Shown in pieces: positions 8,899 to 17,563 of a stretch of DNA of 64,000 bases (positions are counted from its first letter, which is position 1; every line of letters begins with the position of its first letter). Both the position numbers and the translations under genes were made by a program. The DNA is from Deltaproteobacteria bacterium (GTDB lineage: Bacteria > Desulfobacterota > Desulfuromonadia > Geobacterales > JAJYBI01), in contig JAJYBI010000001.1 in the NCBI GenBank assembly GCA_021779095.1, positions 1-64,000 on the forward strand, in the 5' to 3' direction. The notes below the pieces were generated by a model. It saw nothing but the letters and a program-made list of their open reading frames with translations, ran no database searches and was not told where the DNA came from.

Positions 8899-10110
8899 AT
8901 GGCAAAACTTAATGCCAACATAAAAAAGCTGTATGCCTTCTCCTTCCTGCAAATGACCCTCTTCCCGATGGCGATCATCACCCTCTACTGGAAGGACCAT
9001 ATCGGCCTGTCGCTGACCCAGATTCTCCTGCTGCAGAGCATCTTTTCCGTCACGACCGTGGCGATGGAATATCCTTCCGGGTACGTAAGCGATCGCGTCG
9101 GTTACAAGTTTGCCCTTTCAATTGCCACGATGCTGGGACTGGCAGGATGGGGGGTGTACACCGTCGCCACCACGTTCGTCCATGTGATGGCGGCGGAGAT
9201 CCTGCTGGGAATATCTCTCGCGTTCATCAGCGGTTCCGACAGTGCACTCTTGTATGAAACGCTCAAGACGGAGGGGAATGAGGCGTCCTATGCTCGTCAC
9301 GAGGGACGCATGAACGGCATCGGGCAGATCGGCGAGGCGCTGGGAGCACTGTTCGCCGGGGTGCTGTACAAGACCGCGCCGCTCCTTCCATTTATCCTGC
9401 AGATCGGGGTCTGGTTTCTTGCCCTCATCATAACCCGCTCTCTCGTCGAACCGGAGCGTGCCATATCAACTCCGGCAAGCCATCTAGCCGAGGCCTGCCG
9501 TACGGCCCGGTATGCCTTCCTGGAAAACAGATGCCTGCGCTCCATCATCCTGTTGAATTCCGTCCTCGGGCTAGCCTCGTTCTACCCCGTCTGGCTCATC
9601 CAGCCCTACATGCAGCATGCAGGCGTCCCCGTTACCTGGTTCGGCCCGGTCTGGACCGGAGCCAACCTGACGGTGGCATTTTTCGCACTTGCCAGCCATC
9701 GCGCAGCAGCACGCGTAGGTTACAGGAAGATGGTCGTTGTATTTATGGCACTGATCGCGGCGGGGTATCTCGGGTTGGGACTGTCCGGCCAGATATGGGG
9801 ATTCCTGTTCTACTACCTCTTGACCGGCATGCGGGGATTACGCGGTCCGATGCTGCTCTCCCTCTCGCAGCAGGAAAGCCCTTCGGCAAACCGGGCAAGC
9901 ATCCTCTCCCTGCAGTCGCTCTGCTTCCGGCTGCTGTTCTGCTGCACCGGCCCGCTCGTCGGCATGCTGGCCGACAGGGTCGGCGTGCAGCAGACCTTCC
10001 ACCTGCTCTTCTATGCGTTTCTCGTGGCGCTCCCGCCACTCTACATCCTGTTTTGCCGGCACAATCCGCCAGAAACAGCGGGCCGAACTCAACGGTGCTC
10101 GGCCTTGTAG
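8899..10110 (+). CDS. MFS transporter
   Basis: About 400 aa with 12-TM-like hydrophobicity; MEYPSGYVSDRVGYKFALSI is an MFS motif A region. Confidence 0.85.
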   Translation: MAKLNANIKKLYAFSFLQMTLFPMAIITLYWKDHIGLSLTQILLLQSIFSVTTVAMEYPSGYVSDRVGYKFALSIATMLGLAGWGVYTVATTFVHVMAAEILLGISLAFISGSDSALLYETLKTEGNEASYARHEGRMNGIGQIGEALGALFAGVLYKTAPLLPFILQIGVWFLALIITRSLVEPERAISTPASHLAEACRTARYAFLENRCLRSIILLNSVLGLASFYPVWLIQPYMQHAGVPVTWFGPVWTGANLTVAFFALASHRAAARVGYRKMVVVFMALIAAGYLGLGLSGQIWGFLFYYLLTGMRGLRGPMLLSLSQQESPSANRASILSLQSLCFRLLFCCTGPLVGMLADRVGVQQTFHLLFYAFLVALPPLYILFCRHNPPETAGRTQRCSAL

Positions 10111-11198
10111 TGCGTGCCGAGGGCATCCGCTGCCAGGACGGCCGACTCAACCATCTCGGCCGTGACGGGAAACCAGGTGGCATGAATCGTCTCCCCTTCA
10201 GCCGCCGCCGCTGCCGCCACCAGGCGCATCTCTTCCGGCGTCGGCTCTGCAATGCCCAGGTCCGCCAGGCAGAGCGGCAGCCCAACGGCATGGCAGAACG
10301 CCTGCACCTCACCGATCTCACGCGCCGAACGCCCCTCGAGCACGAGCTGCGTCAGGACGCCAAACGCCACCTTCTCGCCATGAAGCCGGTCCCGGGTCGC
10401 GGGGAGCATCGTCAGACCATTGTGTATTGAATGGCCACCGGCGTGACCGCCATTTTCCGAACAGAGCCCACTCAAGAGGGTATTCGCCTCCACGAGCGCC
10501 TCGACGGCCGGCGTCACCACCCGACGTTCGACGGCCAGTTTCGCCTGCAGGCCGTACTCCAGCAGGGTTTCGTAACAGAGAAGCGCAAGCGCCCGCGTGG
10601 CGAGGACCGGCCGTCCACCGCCGGTAAGCGGATTGGGCCTGCCGCTCCGGGCGCAGGTATCGGACTCCCAAAAGGTCGCCAGCGCATCACCCATTCCCGC
10701 CACCAGGAACCGTACCGGAGACTGTGCCACCAACTGCGTATCGACCAGTATGCAGTCCGGGTTCCGGCGCAGGTGCAGGTAGCTTTCGAATGCCCCCTCT
10801 TCGGTGTAGAGCACCGCCAGAGCGGAACAGGGGGCATCGGTGGCAACGGTGGTGGGAACGACGATAACCGGCAGGCGCATCTCGTGCGCCACCGCCTTGC
10901 CGGCATCGATCGAGGCGCCGCCGCCCAGCGCAACGATGACGTCGCACGCCTTCGACGTGGCGACCGCCACGAGGCGGTCTATCTCCCGGCGCGACGACAC
11001 CCCGCCAAAGAGCTCGGTGTGACAACCGATTCCTTGCTCGGCGAGGCCCGACCGGATGTCGGGCTCACACAGCGAAAGCGCGGTCCTGCCTCCAATGACA
11101 AGGGCCGCGCGCCCCAGTCGCGACGCATGAACGCCGATCTCTTTGACGGCACCCGCCCCCTGGACGTACCTCCCCGGTGCAAGCATCATCCGGCTCAC
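10089..11198 (-). CDS. glycerol dehydrogenase-like iron/zinc alcohol dehydrogenase
   Basis: VALGGGASIDAGKAVAHEMRLPVIVVPTTVATDAPCSALAV, GldA-like; 10 bp downstream of the tpx stop. Confidence 0.88.
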   Translation of the reverse strand: MSRMMLAPGRYVQGAGAVKEIGVHASRLGRAALVIGGRTALSLCEPDIRSGLAEQGIGCHTELFGGVSSRREIDRLVAVATSKACDVIVALGGGASIDAGKAVAHEMRLPVIVVPTTVATDAPCSALAVLYTEEGAFESYLHLRRNPDCILVDTQLVAQSPVRFLVAGMGDALATFWESDTCARSGRPNPLTGGGRPVLATRALALLCYETLLEYGLQAKLAVERRVVTPAVEALVEANTLLSGLCSENGGHAGGHSIHNGLTMLPATRDRLHGEKVAFGVLTQLVLEGRSAREIGEVQAFCHAVGLPLCLADLGIAEPTPEEMRLVAAAAAAEGETIHATWFPVTAEMVESAVLAADALGTHYKAEHR

Positions 11199-11207
11199 GG
11201 GTTCACC

Positions 11208-11765
11208 TCAATAGGCGCCGCAGATACCGCTCATCGGCAGCTGCGAGGTGGGAATCTCCCCCTTGACGGCGGCAAGGACCGCAGCATAGTCAGGCTCGGT
11301 GGTTATCTCGGCCACATGCTGAATATATTTGATGGTATCATCACCGTCCAGAACGAAGATGGAGCGGGACAGCAGCTTCAGCTCCTTGACCAGCACCCCA
11401 TAGGCGAGGCCGAACGAGCGTTCCTGATAGTCGGAGAGGGTGGTCACCCGGTCGATTCCCGCGGCGCCGCACCACCGTTTCTGGGCAAAGGGGAGATCAA
11501 GGCTGATGGTCAGGACGACGACGTTTTCGGGAAGCTGGGCCGCCTCCTGATTGAATCTGCGGGTCTCCGTATCGCAGACCGGCGTATCGAGAGACGGGAC
11601 GGCGCTGATGATCTTGGTTTTCCCCTTGAAATCCGCCAGCGACACCGGCGACAGTGACGTATCGACCACCCGGAAGTCGGGAGCCTTGTCACCCACCTTG
11701 AGCTCCGGACCGATCAGGGTAACGGGATTCCCCTTGAATGCAACAACCCCAGTTCTCTCTTCCAT
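11208..11765 (-). CDS. tpx: thiol peroxidase (Tpx) with C-terminal MftA-like tail (...GEIPTSQLPMSGICGAY)
   Basis: Tpx core VSLADFKGKTKIISAVPSLDTPVCDTETRRFN...DLPFAQKRWC; C-terminal extension read directly from the DNA; start at 11765 with GGGAGG RBS. Confidence 0.93.
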   Translation of the reverse strand: MEERTGVVAFKGNPVTLIGPELKVGDKAPDFRVVDTSLSPVSLADFKGKTKIISAVPSLDTPVCDTETRRFNQEAAQLPENVVVLTISLDLPFAQKRWCGAAGIDRVTTLSDYQERSFGLAYGVLVKELKLLSRSIFVLDGDDTIKYIQHVAEITTEPDYAAVLAAVKGEIPTSQLPMSGICGAY

Positions 11766-12148
11766 TGCGTACCTCCCAGAATATCGTTGAATACCCGCCA
11801 TGTAGCCGTGCATAACCTGACTGACAGCATCTGGCTCAGAGACATAAGCGTACCCTTATTCTAGCGATATGCAAGGGACTCGGCCAATGTCCGACACGCG
11901 GTTCACCTGGCCAGTACGGCCACTTGCCGTTACAGTCCGTCCCTAGGATGCCCATAACGCTACAGAGTGCCATGCATTCGGAATCAAAAATCCAGGAACT
12001 AATAATCAAGGAGGGCAGAAACACCACGCGCCTGCCCTCCGAAGAGGGCAGCCACATGCAGGTGAGGATGAGAGGATGAGATGTACACTGCTACATACTG
12101 CAATCGCCGCTGCATCAAGGTATCGGCGGTGCCACAACTTCATTTCTT

Positions 12149-13543
12149 TCACCAGTGGGAACGCGCGTTCGGATCAAATTTCGGCGGTTCGCCGCTTCCA
12201 CTACGGGTATAGTAGGTCCGATAGTCGTGCGGTTCTTCTTCCTTGGTCTCCCGACGCCGTCCCTTCCAGGCGCGGGTGTCGAGATGGTCATAGAGGGTAC
12301 CGAAGAGATCCTCCACAACCGTGCTCAACTCGTCAACGTCCTTCACAACCTCCACCTTGTCGCAGTACGAACCATACAGATCCATGAGGCAGTCACCACG
12401 CTGCCAGGTCTCACGGTCCTCAGGCGTAAGCCACAGCAGGTAGCCCGCCCTTTCCCGGATTTCTTCCAGCGCCCATTCGTTTGCCTCATTATAGTTGTTG
12501 CGACCATCCCCCAGGATGATGACCGCCGGCTTTCCCTGCAGGTTCTCCAGATATTTTTCCTTGAACGTCTTGAAGACATTGCCGAAGTCGCTGTTGTCAT
12601 CCAGATTGACGATATCACCCTTGTCGATGTTTTCCAGCAGGCAGTTTACCGGCATGTTGCGCAAGCGGTCGGTAATCTCGACGATCTCACGGTTGAAGAC
12701 AAAGCTGCGGACATGCATCAGCCGGTTCTGCAGGGTATGAAGCAACAGAAGCATGAAGCGGGTTGCATGGCTGACGGAATAGCTGAGGTCGCAGAAGACG
12801 ACGAGCCGCGGCTTCTCCTTCCGCTTGCGGCGCAACGACAGCAGAAACGGCACCATGCCGTGCTTGTAGTTCTTCTGAATGGTCTTGATGACATGGAGCT
12901 TCCCCCGGTTTTCCATCTCCTTCATCCGCCGGACATCCTTGCGGATACGCATGAGCATCCGGTACACCACCTCCTGCATATCGGTCAGCTCTTCGGGGGT
13001 GAACGGGGCCTCTTTCCGGGTAGTCTGGTTCTGATTATAGGCAACCGTCGGCGGGCTCTTCATGTAGAAATCCGACGGTGCGGCTTCCTTCTTCTTGTCG
13101 CGATTGCCGTCCAACTGGACCATGAGGTCCGCGCCGAAAGAATCGTCTTCGCTCTCTTCCATCCCCATCAGATTTTTCAGATCTTCTTCCGTCAGTTCAT
13201 CATCCACCACGAACTGCGGCTCGTCCCGTTCCTTGGTCCGGTGCTCTTCGGACTTCAGCTGTTCCCCCTCGACAATGTGGATCAGTGCACCGAGGAAATC
13301 ATTCATCTCATACGCCTGGGGATTAAGCTGATCCCGCGTAAAAAACCAGCCGAACACCTCATCAAACTTGGGGAAGTCGTTGTAGTTCTTCACCAGGGTC
13401 ATGCGCAGTGACGCGCGCATCGTCTCGCGCGACTCCATCCCCCCCATCGCAAGCGCATGGACGGCGTCGAGACTTTCCCCAGGGGAAACCCGCACCCCTT
13501 CTTTCCTGAGGGCAGTGACAAATCTGGTGATGACTCGTTCCAC
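12149..13543 (-). CDS. CoxE-like VWA-domain protein
   Basis: MIDAS-like DLSYS in LVVFCDLSYSVSHATRFMLLLLHTLQ; paired with a MoxR ATPase. Confidence 0.85.
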   Translation of the reverse strand: MERVITRFVTALRKEGVRVSPGESLDAVHALAMGGMESRETMRASLRMTLVKNYNDFPKFDEVFGWFFTRDQLNPQAYEMNDFLGALIHIVEGEQLKSEEHRTKERDEPQFVVDDELTEEDLKNLMGMEESEDDSFGADLMVQLDGNRDKKKEAAPSDFYMKSPPTVAYNQNQTTRKEAPFTPEELTDMQEVVYRMLMRIRKDVRRMKEMENRGKLHVIKTIQKNYKHGMVPFLLSLRRKRKEKPRLVVFCDLSYSVSHATRFMLLLLHTLQNRLMHVRSFVFNREIVEITDRLRNMPVNCLLENIDKGDIVNLDDNSDFGNVFKTFKEKYLENLQGKPAVIILGDGRNNYNEANEWALEEIRERAGYLLWLTPEDRETWQRGDCLMDLYGSYCDKVEVVKDVDELSTVVEDLFGTLYDHLDTRAWKGRRRETKEEEPHDYRTYYTRSGSGEPPKFDPNARSHW

Positions 13544-13545
13544 GG

Positions 13546-14448
13546 TTACCTCAACGTCTGAGCGGCCAGATCAATGACCTGCTGCAGATCAGCCTGATGC
13601 TTGGCAATGGCTCCCACCGTTGTCGCTACCACTTCAGGAGTCAACTGCTTGGCGTGGAGGATCGAAAGCACCTGCGCCCAGTCGAGGGTCTCGGACACAC
13701 TCGGGGCCTTCCGCAGATTCAACTCGCGCACCTTGCGCAGGAATTCGACCATCTGGATGGTGAGCGAATCACACAGCTCGGGGTACCGAGCCCTGACGAT
13801 CTCCACTTCGCGGTCGAATTCAGGATAGCCGATGTAGAGATAGAGGCACCGACGGCGGAGCGCGTCAGAAATCATCCGGGTGCCGTTACTGGTAAGGATC
13901 GCCAGCGGCTTGATCTTGGCCGCGATGGAACCCAATTCCGGAATGGATACCTGGAAATCGCTCAGGCACTCCAGCAGCAGCGCCTCGAACTCGTCGCCGG
14001 CCCGGTCGATCTCGTCGATCAGGAGCAGGGACTGCTTCTCGGATAGGAAGCTGCGCAGGATCGGCCGCTGTACCAGGAAGTTCTGGGAGAAGAACAGGCT
14101 TTCCTCCGCCGAGAGCCGGTCAACGGCGGCGCGCAGGTCGGCGGACTCCGTGAGATAGCTGTCAATCTGGGTTCTCAGCAACTGGGTGTAGAGAAGCTGC
14201 TTGCCGTATTCCCAGTCGTACAGCGCCTTTCCCTCATCGATCCCTTCGTAGCACTGAAGCCTTACCAAGGAAAGATCCATGGTTTCGGATAGCGCCTTGG
14301 CAAGGCCGGTCTTGCCGACGCCTGGTGGGCCCTCGATAAGGATCGGCTTTTCCATCTTGAGGGCGAGGAAAACGGCGGTGGCTATGGATTCATCCGCTAT
14401 ATAGCCGCCCTTCCGGAGAACGTCCTTGACATATTGCTCGGTAATCAT
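13546..14448 (-). CDS. MoxR/CoxD-type AAA+ ATPase
   Basis: Walker A GPPGVGKTGLAKALSE, Walker B LLLIDEIDRAG. Confidence 0.9.
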   Translation of the reverse strand: MITEQYVKDVLRKGGYIADESIATAVFLALKMEKPILIEGPPGVGKTGLAKALSETMDLSLVRLQCYEGIDEGKALYDWEYGKQLLYTQLLRTQIDSYLTESADLRAAVDRLSAEESLFFSQNFLVQRPILRSFLSEKQSLLLIDEIDRAGDEFEALLLECLSDFQVSIPELGSIAAKIKPLAILTSNGTRMISDALRRRCLYLYIGYPEFDREVEIVRARYPELCDSLTIQMVEFLRKVRELNLRKAPSVSETLDWAQVLSILHAKQLTPEVVATTVGAIAKHQADLQQVIDLAAQTLR

Positions 14449-14515
14449 GATCTACCTCGTGCAGTGGGTTATATAGGCTTCCAACATGGTAATTATACAC
14501 CAAGTTGATGCGACA

Positions 14516-14560
14516 GTGCCGCTGAAACCCGGAGAAACTACTCTCCGGGTCCAGCGGCAC
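14516..14560 (-). terminator. strong hairpin downstream of Fe-ADH (probable terminator, no clear U tract)
   Basis: GTGCCGCTG..CCCGGAGA..TCTCCGGG..CAGCGGCAC. Confidence 0.55.
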
Positions 14561-14594
14561 ATTACGTCAATTCAACAGATTACCGCAGTTCGAG

Positions 14595-15800
14595 TTACAT
14601 GCAGCCCTTGAATACGGCGCGCATGTTGTCGAAGCCGATATCCTGCGGGTTGCCTTCGGAGCAGATGTCGGCAGCCGCGAACTTGGAGAGGCTGTCGAGG
14701 TCTTTTTCCTGCAGGCCGAGGTCGGCGAAGCGGGTGGTGATGCCCAGGTCGTCCTTCAGTTCCTGGCACAGATCGATGAACGCCTCACCAGCCTTGATGT
14801 CGGACAGGCCGGTGGTGTCGATGCCGGCGGCTTTCGCCATGATGGCGAACCGCTCGGGGCATGCCGGCAGGTTGAGGCGGCATACGTCGACGAGGGCGAT
14901 GGCGTTGCAGAGGCCGTGCGGAGAGTCGTACAGACCGCCCATCGCGTGAGCCATGGAGTGAACGATGCCGAGGCCGGCGCTGTTGAAGCTGTAGGCAGCG
15001 GCCATTTCGGCCCATACCATCTGCTCGATCGCCTTGGCGTTGTTACGGTTGCAGGCGGACTGACGCAGGTTACCGAAGATCTCGGTGATCGCCCAGAGGC
15101 CCGGGCCGTACGCGGACTGTACGCACAGACGGGAAGCGACAGCTTCAACGGCGTGGGTCAGGGCGTCCATACCGGTGTAGGCAGCCAGGTTCTGGCTCAT
15201 GCACTGCTGGATCAGCGGGTCGTTGACCGACTTGCTCGGGGTGCAGTTCGGATCGAACAGCGCCATTTTGTACATCTTCTCGGTGTGGTTGATGATGGAG
15301 AAGCAGGAAACTTCGGAACCGGTACCCGAGGTGGTGTTGATGGCGAGGTGCGGGATCTTGTTCTTCTTGGTGCATTTGAAGGCACCTTCGAAGGTACGTA
15401 CGTCCTGGCCGTCGTGGCTGTAGACCAGTTTGATGGCCTTGCAGCAGTCGGTGGAGCTGCCGCCGCCGATGCTGATAACGCCGTCGTACTTGCCTTCGGC
15501 CAGAACCTTGGCACCTTCCATGACTTCGTAGTCTTTCGGGTTCGGCGTAGCTTTATCAAATACATCAGAGGAAATACCGGCATGCTTCAGAACACCCTGA
15601 ACGGACTCGATGATGCCGGTGCCCTTGAGACCGGTGGTGACGATGAGGGCGTTGGTCATACCGAGAGCCTTGGCGTCGTTGCCAACCATGGTGTGTGCAC
15701 CCCAACCGATGTTCACGGAAGGATAAGCGTGCTGCATCTTGATCGGGTACTCACGGGGTTCGAGGCTGAGGGTACGCTTAACGTCTCTGTAATGTGGCAT
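14595..15800 (-). CDS. iron-containing alcohol dehydrogenase (Adh1)
   Basis: Fe-ADH motifs GGGSSTDCCKAIKLV, GIVHSMAHAMGGLYDSPHGLCNAI; start at MPHYRDVKR with AAAAGGAGGAAGTAACA RBS. Confidence 0.94.
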   Translation of the reverse strand: MPHYRDVKRTLSLEPREYPIKMQHAYPSVNIGWGAHTMVGNDAKALGMTNALIVTTGLKGTGIIESVQGVLKHAGISSDVFDKATPNPKDYEVMEGAKVLAEGKYDGVISIGGGSSTDCCKAIKLVYSHDGQDVRTFEGAFKCTKKNKIPHLAINTTSGTGSEVSCFSIINHTEKMYKMALFDPNCTPSKSVNDPLIQQCMSQNLAAYTGMDALTHAVEAVASRLCVQSAYGPGLWAITEIFGNLRQSACNRNNAKAIEQMVWAEMAAAYSFNSAGLGIVHSMAHAMGGLYDSPHGLCNAIALVDVCRLNLPACPERFAIMAKAAGIDTTGLSDIKAGEAFIDLCQELKDDLGITTRFADLGLQEKDLDSLSKFAAADICSEGNPQDIGFDNMRAVFKGCM

Positions 15801-15997
15801 TGTTACTTCCTCCTTTTTGTTGTTGGTAACACACTGGTTTGATTTGAATTGCATGCATGGTTTGATACGGTACCAGAAACTACCAGCTTTTCAAGCTTGC
15901 CTGCATCACCTCCTTACTGTTCTTCCATTCGAGGATTCAACCAGATCGTTTCCGAACCGGATATATATCGGTTCCCCTTGGTCGTGTCTGCAGTATA

Positions 15998-16015
15998 TAG
16001 CAAGTAGGGTGCCAA
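15998..16015 (-). promoter_or_regulatory. sigma54 promoter of adh1
   Basis: TTGGCACCCTACTTGCTA; TGGCAC-N5-TTGCT. Confidence 0.9.
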
Positions 16016-16251
16016 GTGAAACATTGGTTTAAAAATGCCGTTTTGCCACACCTTACCAGCCCACCAGCGACATACCCCACGTTGCGCGCATGTAGAATAT
16101 CGCCACACAAATACATAACTCGCTGAAATTGCTGGTGCAGACACACTGAAGACATTATCCACACTGCGGACTATAGCGTCACACTCTCGTAGATACGGGG
16201 CAGAAATGGATACAATTCAACCGTGTGGTATACGGAATCTCCGAGGATATG

Positions 16252-17370
16252 CTAATCTTCCGAAGTAGCAGATTTGAAACGCTGGTAGAGAATTCGACGT
16301 ATCCCACACCGGTCGTCGACAACCGTCAGATCGCCGCAACTTCCCCACGCCCGCCCCATGCACCCACCTGCACACACCAGCTTTCCAGGGCAATTCCGAC
16401 ATTCCGGGATACCCCTCCTGCGGCGGCTGATCTCCGCCAGAGCAGACCAGAGCGAAATTCCCTCGATCATGGACTGTGCCAGCCCTTTGTCCAGCACACC
16501 GTCAACCGCATAATCATCCGCCTGGCACATCAGACAGGGATACAACCTCCCGGCGGGAGTAAGGTACGGATGTGCGGCGAATGTGCAGCCGATATCCCGT
16601 GCCTCCCCATCCAACCGCCATTCCAGCGCCGCCATCCTGCCAATCCTCGCATACAGCTCCCGGAAGCGCGCATCTGATTCGTAACGTTGCATCAACTCCA
16701 GATATTGCCCAGAAAGAGGTGGTACGACAAACCGTTCGTCGGCACCCCGACCGAACGCCACCAGAGTACCGGCGACTACCGAGCCGATCCCCATGGAATC
16801 TGCTCGTTCTAGCAGCTCAGGGAACTCCGAAATGTTATGCCGCATCTCCGTGAACGCCAGGGAGACAGTCCGACCGAGTCCGCCATCGACCAACCTCTGC
16901 AGCCCTGCCATCACCCCTGCATATGCCCCCGTGCCCCGCACATAGTCATGGGTAGCAGCAGTGGCCCCGTCCAGACTGACCTGCAACGCAAGACCGGGAC
17001 AGTTCAAAGCCCTCAGGACACGCGCCTCGCGATCGCCTATCAGCATGGCATTGGTCTGAAGCATTACCGTTTCAAACTGTTTCCCGCTGACATATTGCAA
17101 TATTTCACGCCAATCGGGATGACACAGAGGTTCTCCGCCGGTAATTCGGACCCCCCGCCCACCCATCCCGACAAATTCATCGACTATCCGGAACAGCGTT
17201 TTGGTCGAAACGTGGCCGAACGACCGTGGGGTTCCGGCTCCAACCCAGCAGTGCACGCAGCGCACATTGCACGATCCGGTAACGGAGAAGGTCATAACCT
17301 CCGGCGCAGCCAACCCGGCTGCCCGAAACGCCCACCCGACACTCTCCGACTCTTTATCCATTGGCTCCAC
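16252..17370 (-). CDS. second radical SAM/SPASM protein (substrate unknown)
   Basis: CNVRCVHC (CX3CX2C), ITGGEPLCHPDW, C-terminal SPASM cysteines CRNCPGKLVCAGGC. Confidence 0.9.
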   Translation of the reverse strand: MEPMDKESESVGWAFRAAGLAAPEVMTFSVTGSCNVRCVHCWVGAGTPRSFGHVSTKTLFRIVDEFVGMGGRGVRITGGEPLCHPDWREILQYVSGKQFETVMLQTNAMLIGDREARVLRALNCPGLALQVSLDGATAATHDYVRGTGAYAGVMAGLQRLVDGGLGRTVSLAFTEMRHNISEFPELLERADSMGIGSVVAGTLVAFGRGADERFVVPPLSGQYLELMQRYESDARFRELYARIGRMAALEWRLDGEARDIGCTFAAHPYLTPAGRLYPCLMCQADDYAVDGVLDKGLAQSMIEGISLWSALAEISRRRRGIPECRNCPGKLVCAGGCMGRAWGSCGDLTVVDDRCGIRRILYQRFKSATSED

Positions 17371-17472
17371 TGATTCGTCTCCGCTTGTCGATTACATCTG
17401 ACATTCCGGCGCAGCCATCCTTGCTGCCGCTCTTTTCAGCTCTTTACGCCACCGCGACCAAGACCCTGGACG

Positions 17473-17503
17473 AAAAAAAACCGCGCCGGCAACGCGACGC
17501 GGT
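17473..17503 (-). terminator. terminator after NtrC-type regulator
   Basis: CCGCG..CGCGG hairpin followed by T8 on the minus strand. Confidence 0.7.
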
Positions 17504-17563
17504 TCGAGACAACTCACAATGCAACATGCTGTATCTTTCTGCGCCAGAGGCGGACAGACGTTA

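Noticed and set aside
11870-11887. Sigma54-like TTGGCCGAGTCCCTTGCAT upstream of tpx
   Set aside because: Spacing between GG and GC is 11, not 10; not counted as a promoter, though worth testing.
8115-16165. TTATCCACA motifs interpreted as a replication origin (DnaA boxes)
   Set aside because: Only two perfect boxes about 8 kb apart, no dnaA/dnaN/gyrB neighbours or AT-rich unwinding region; more likely chance or activator sites.
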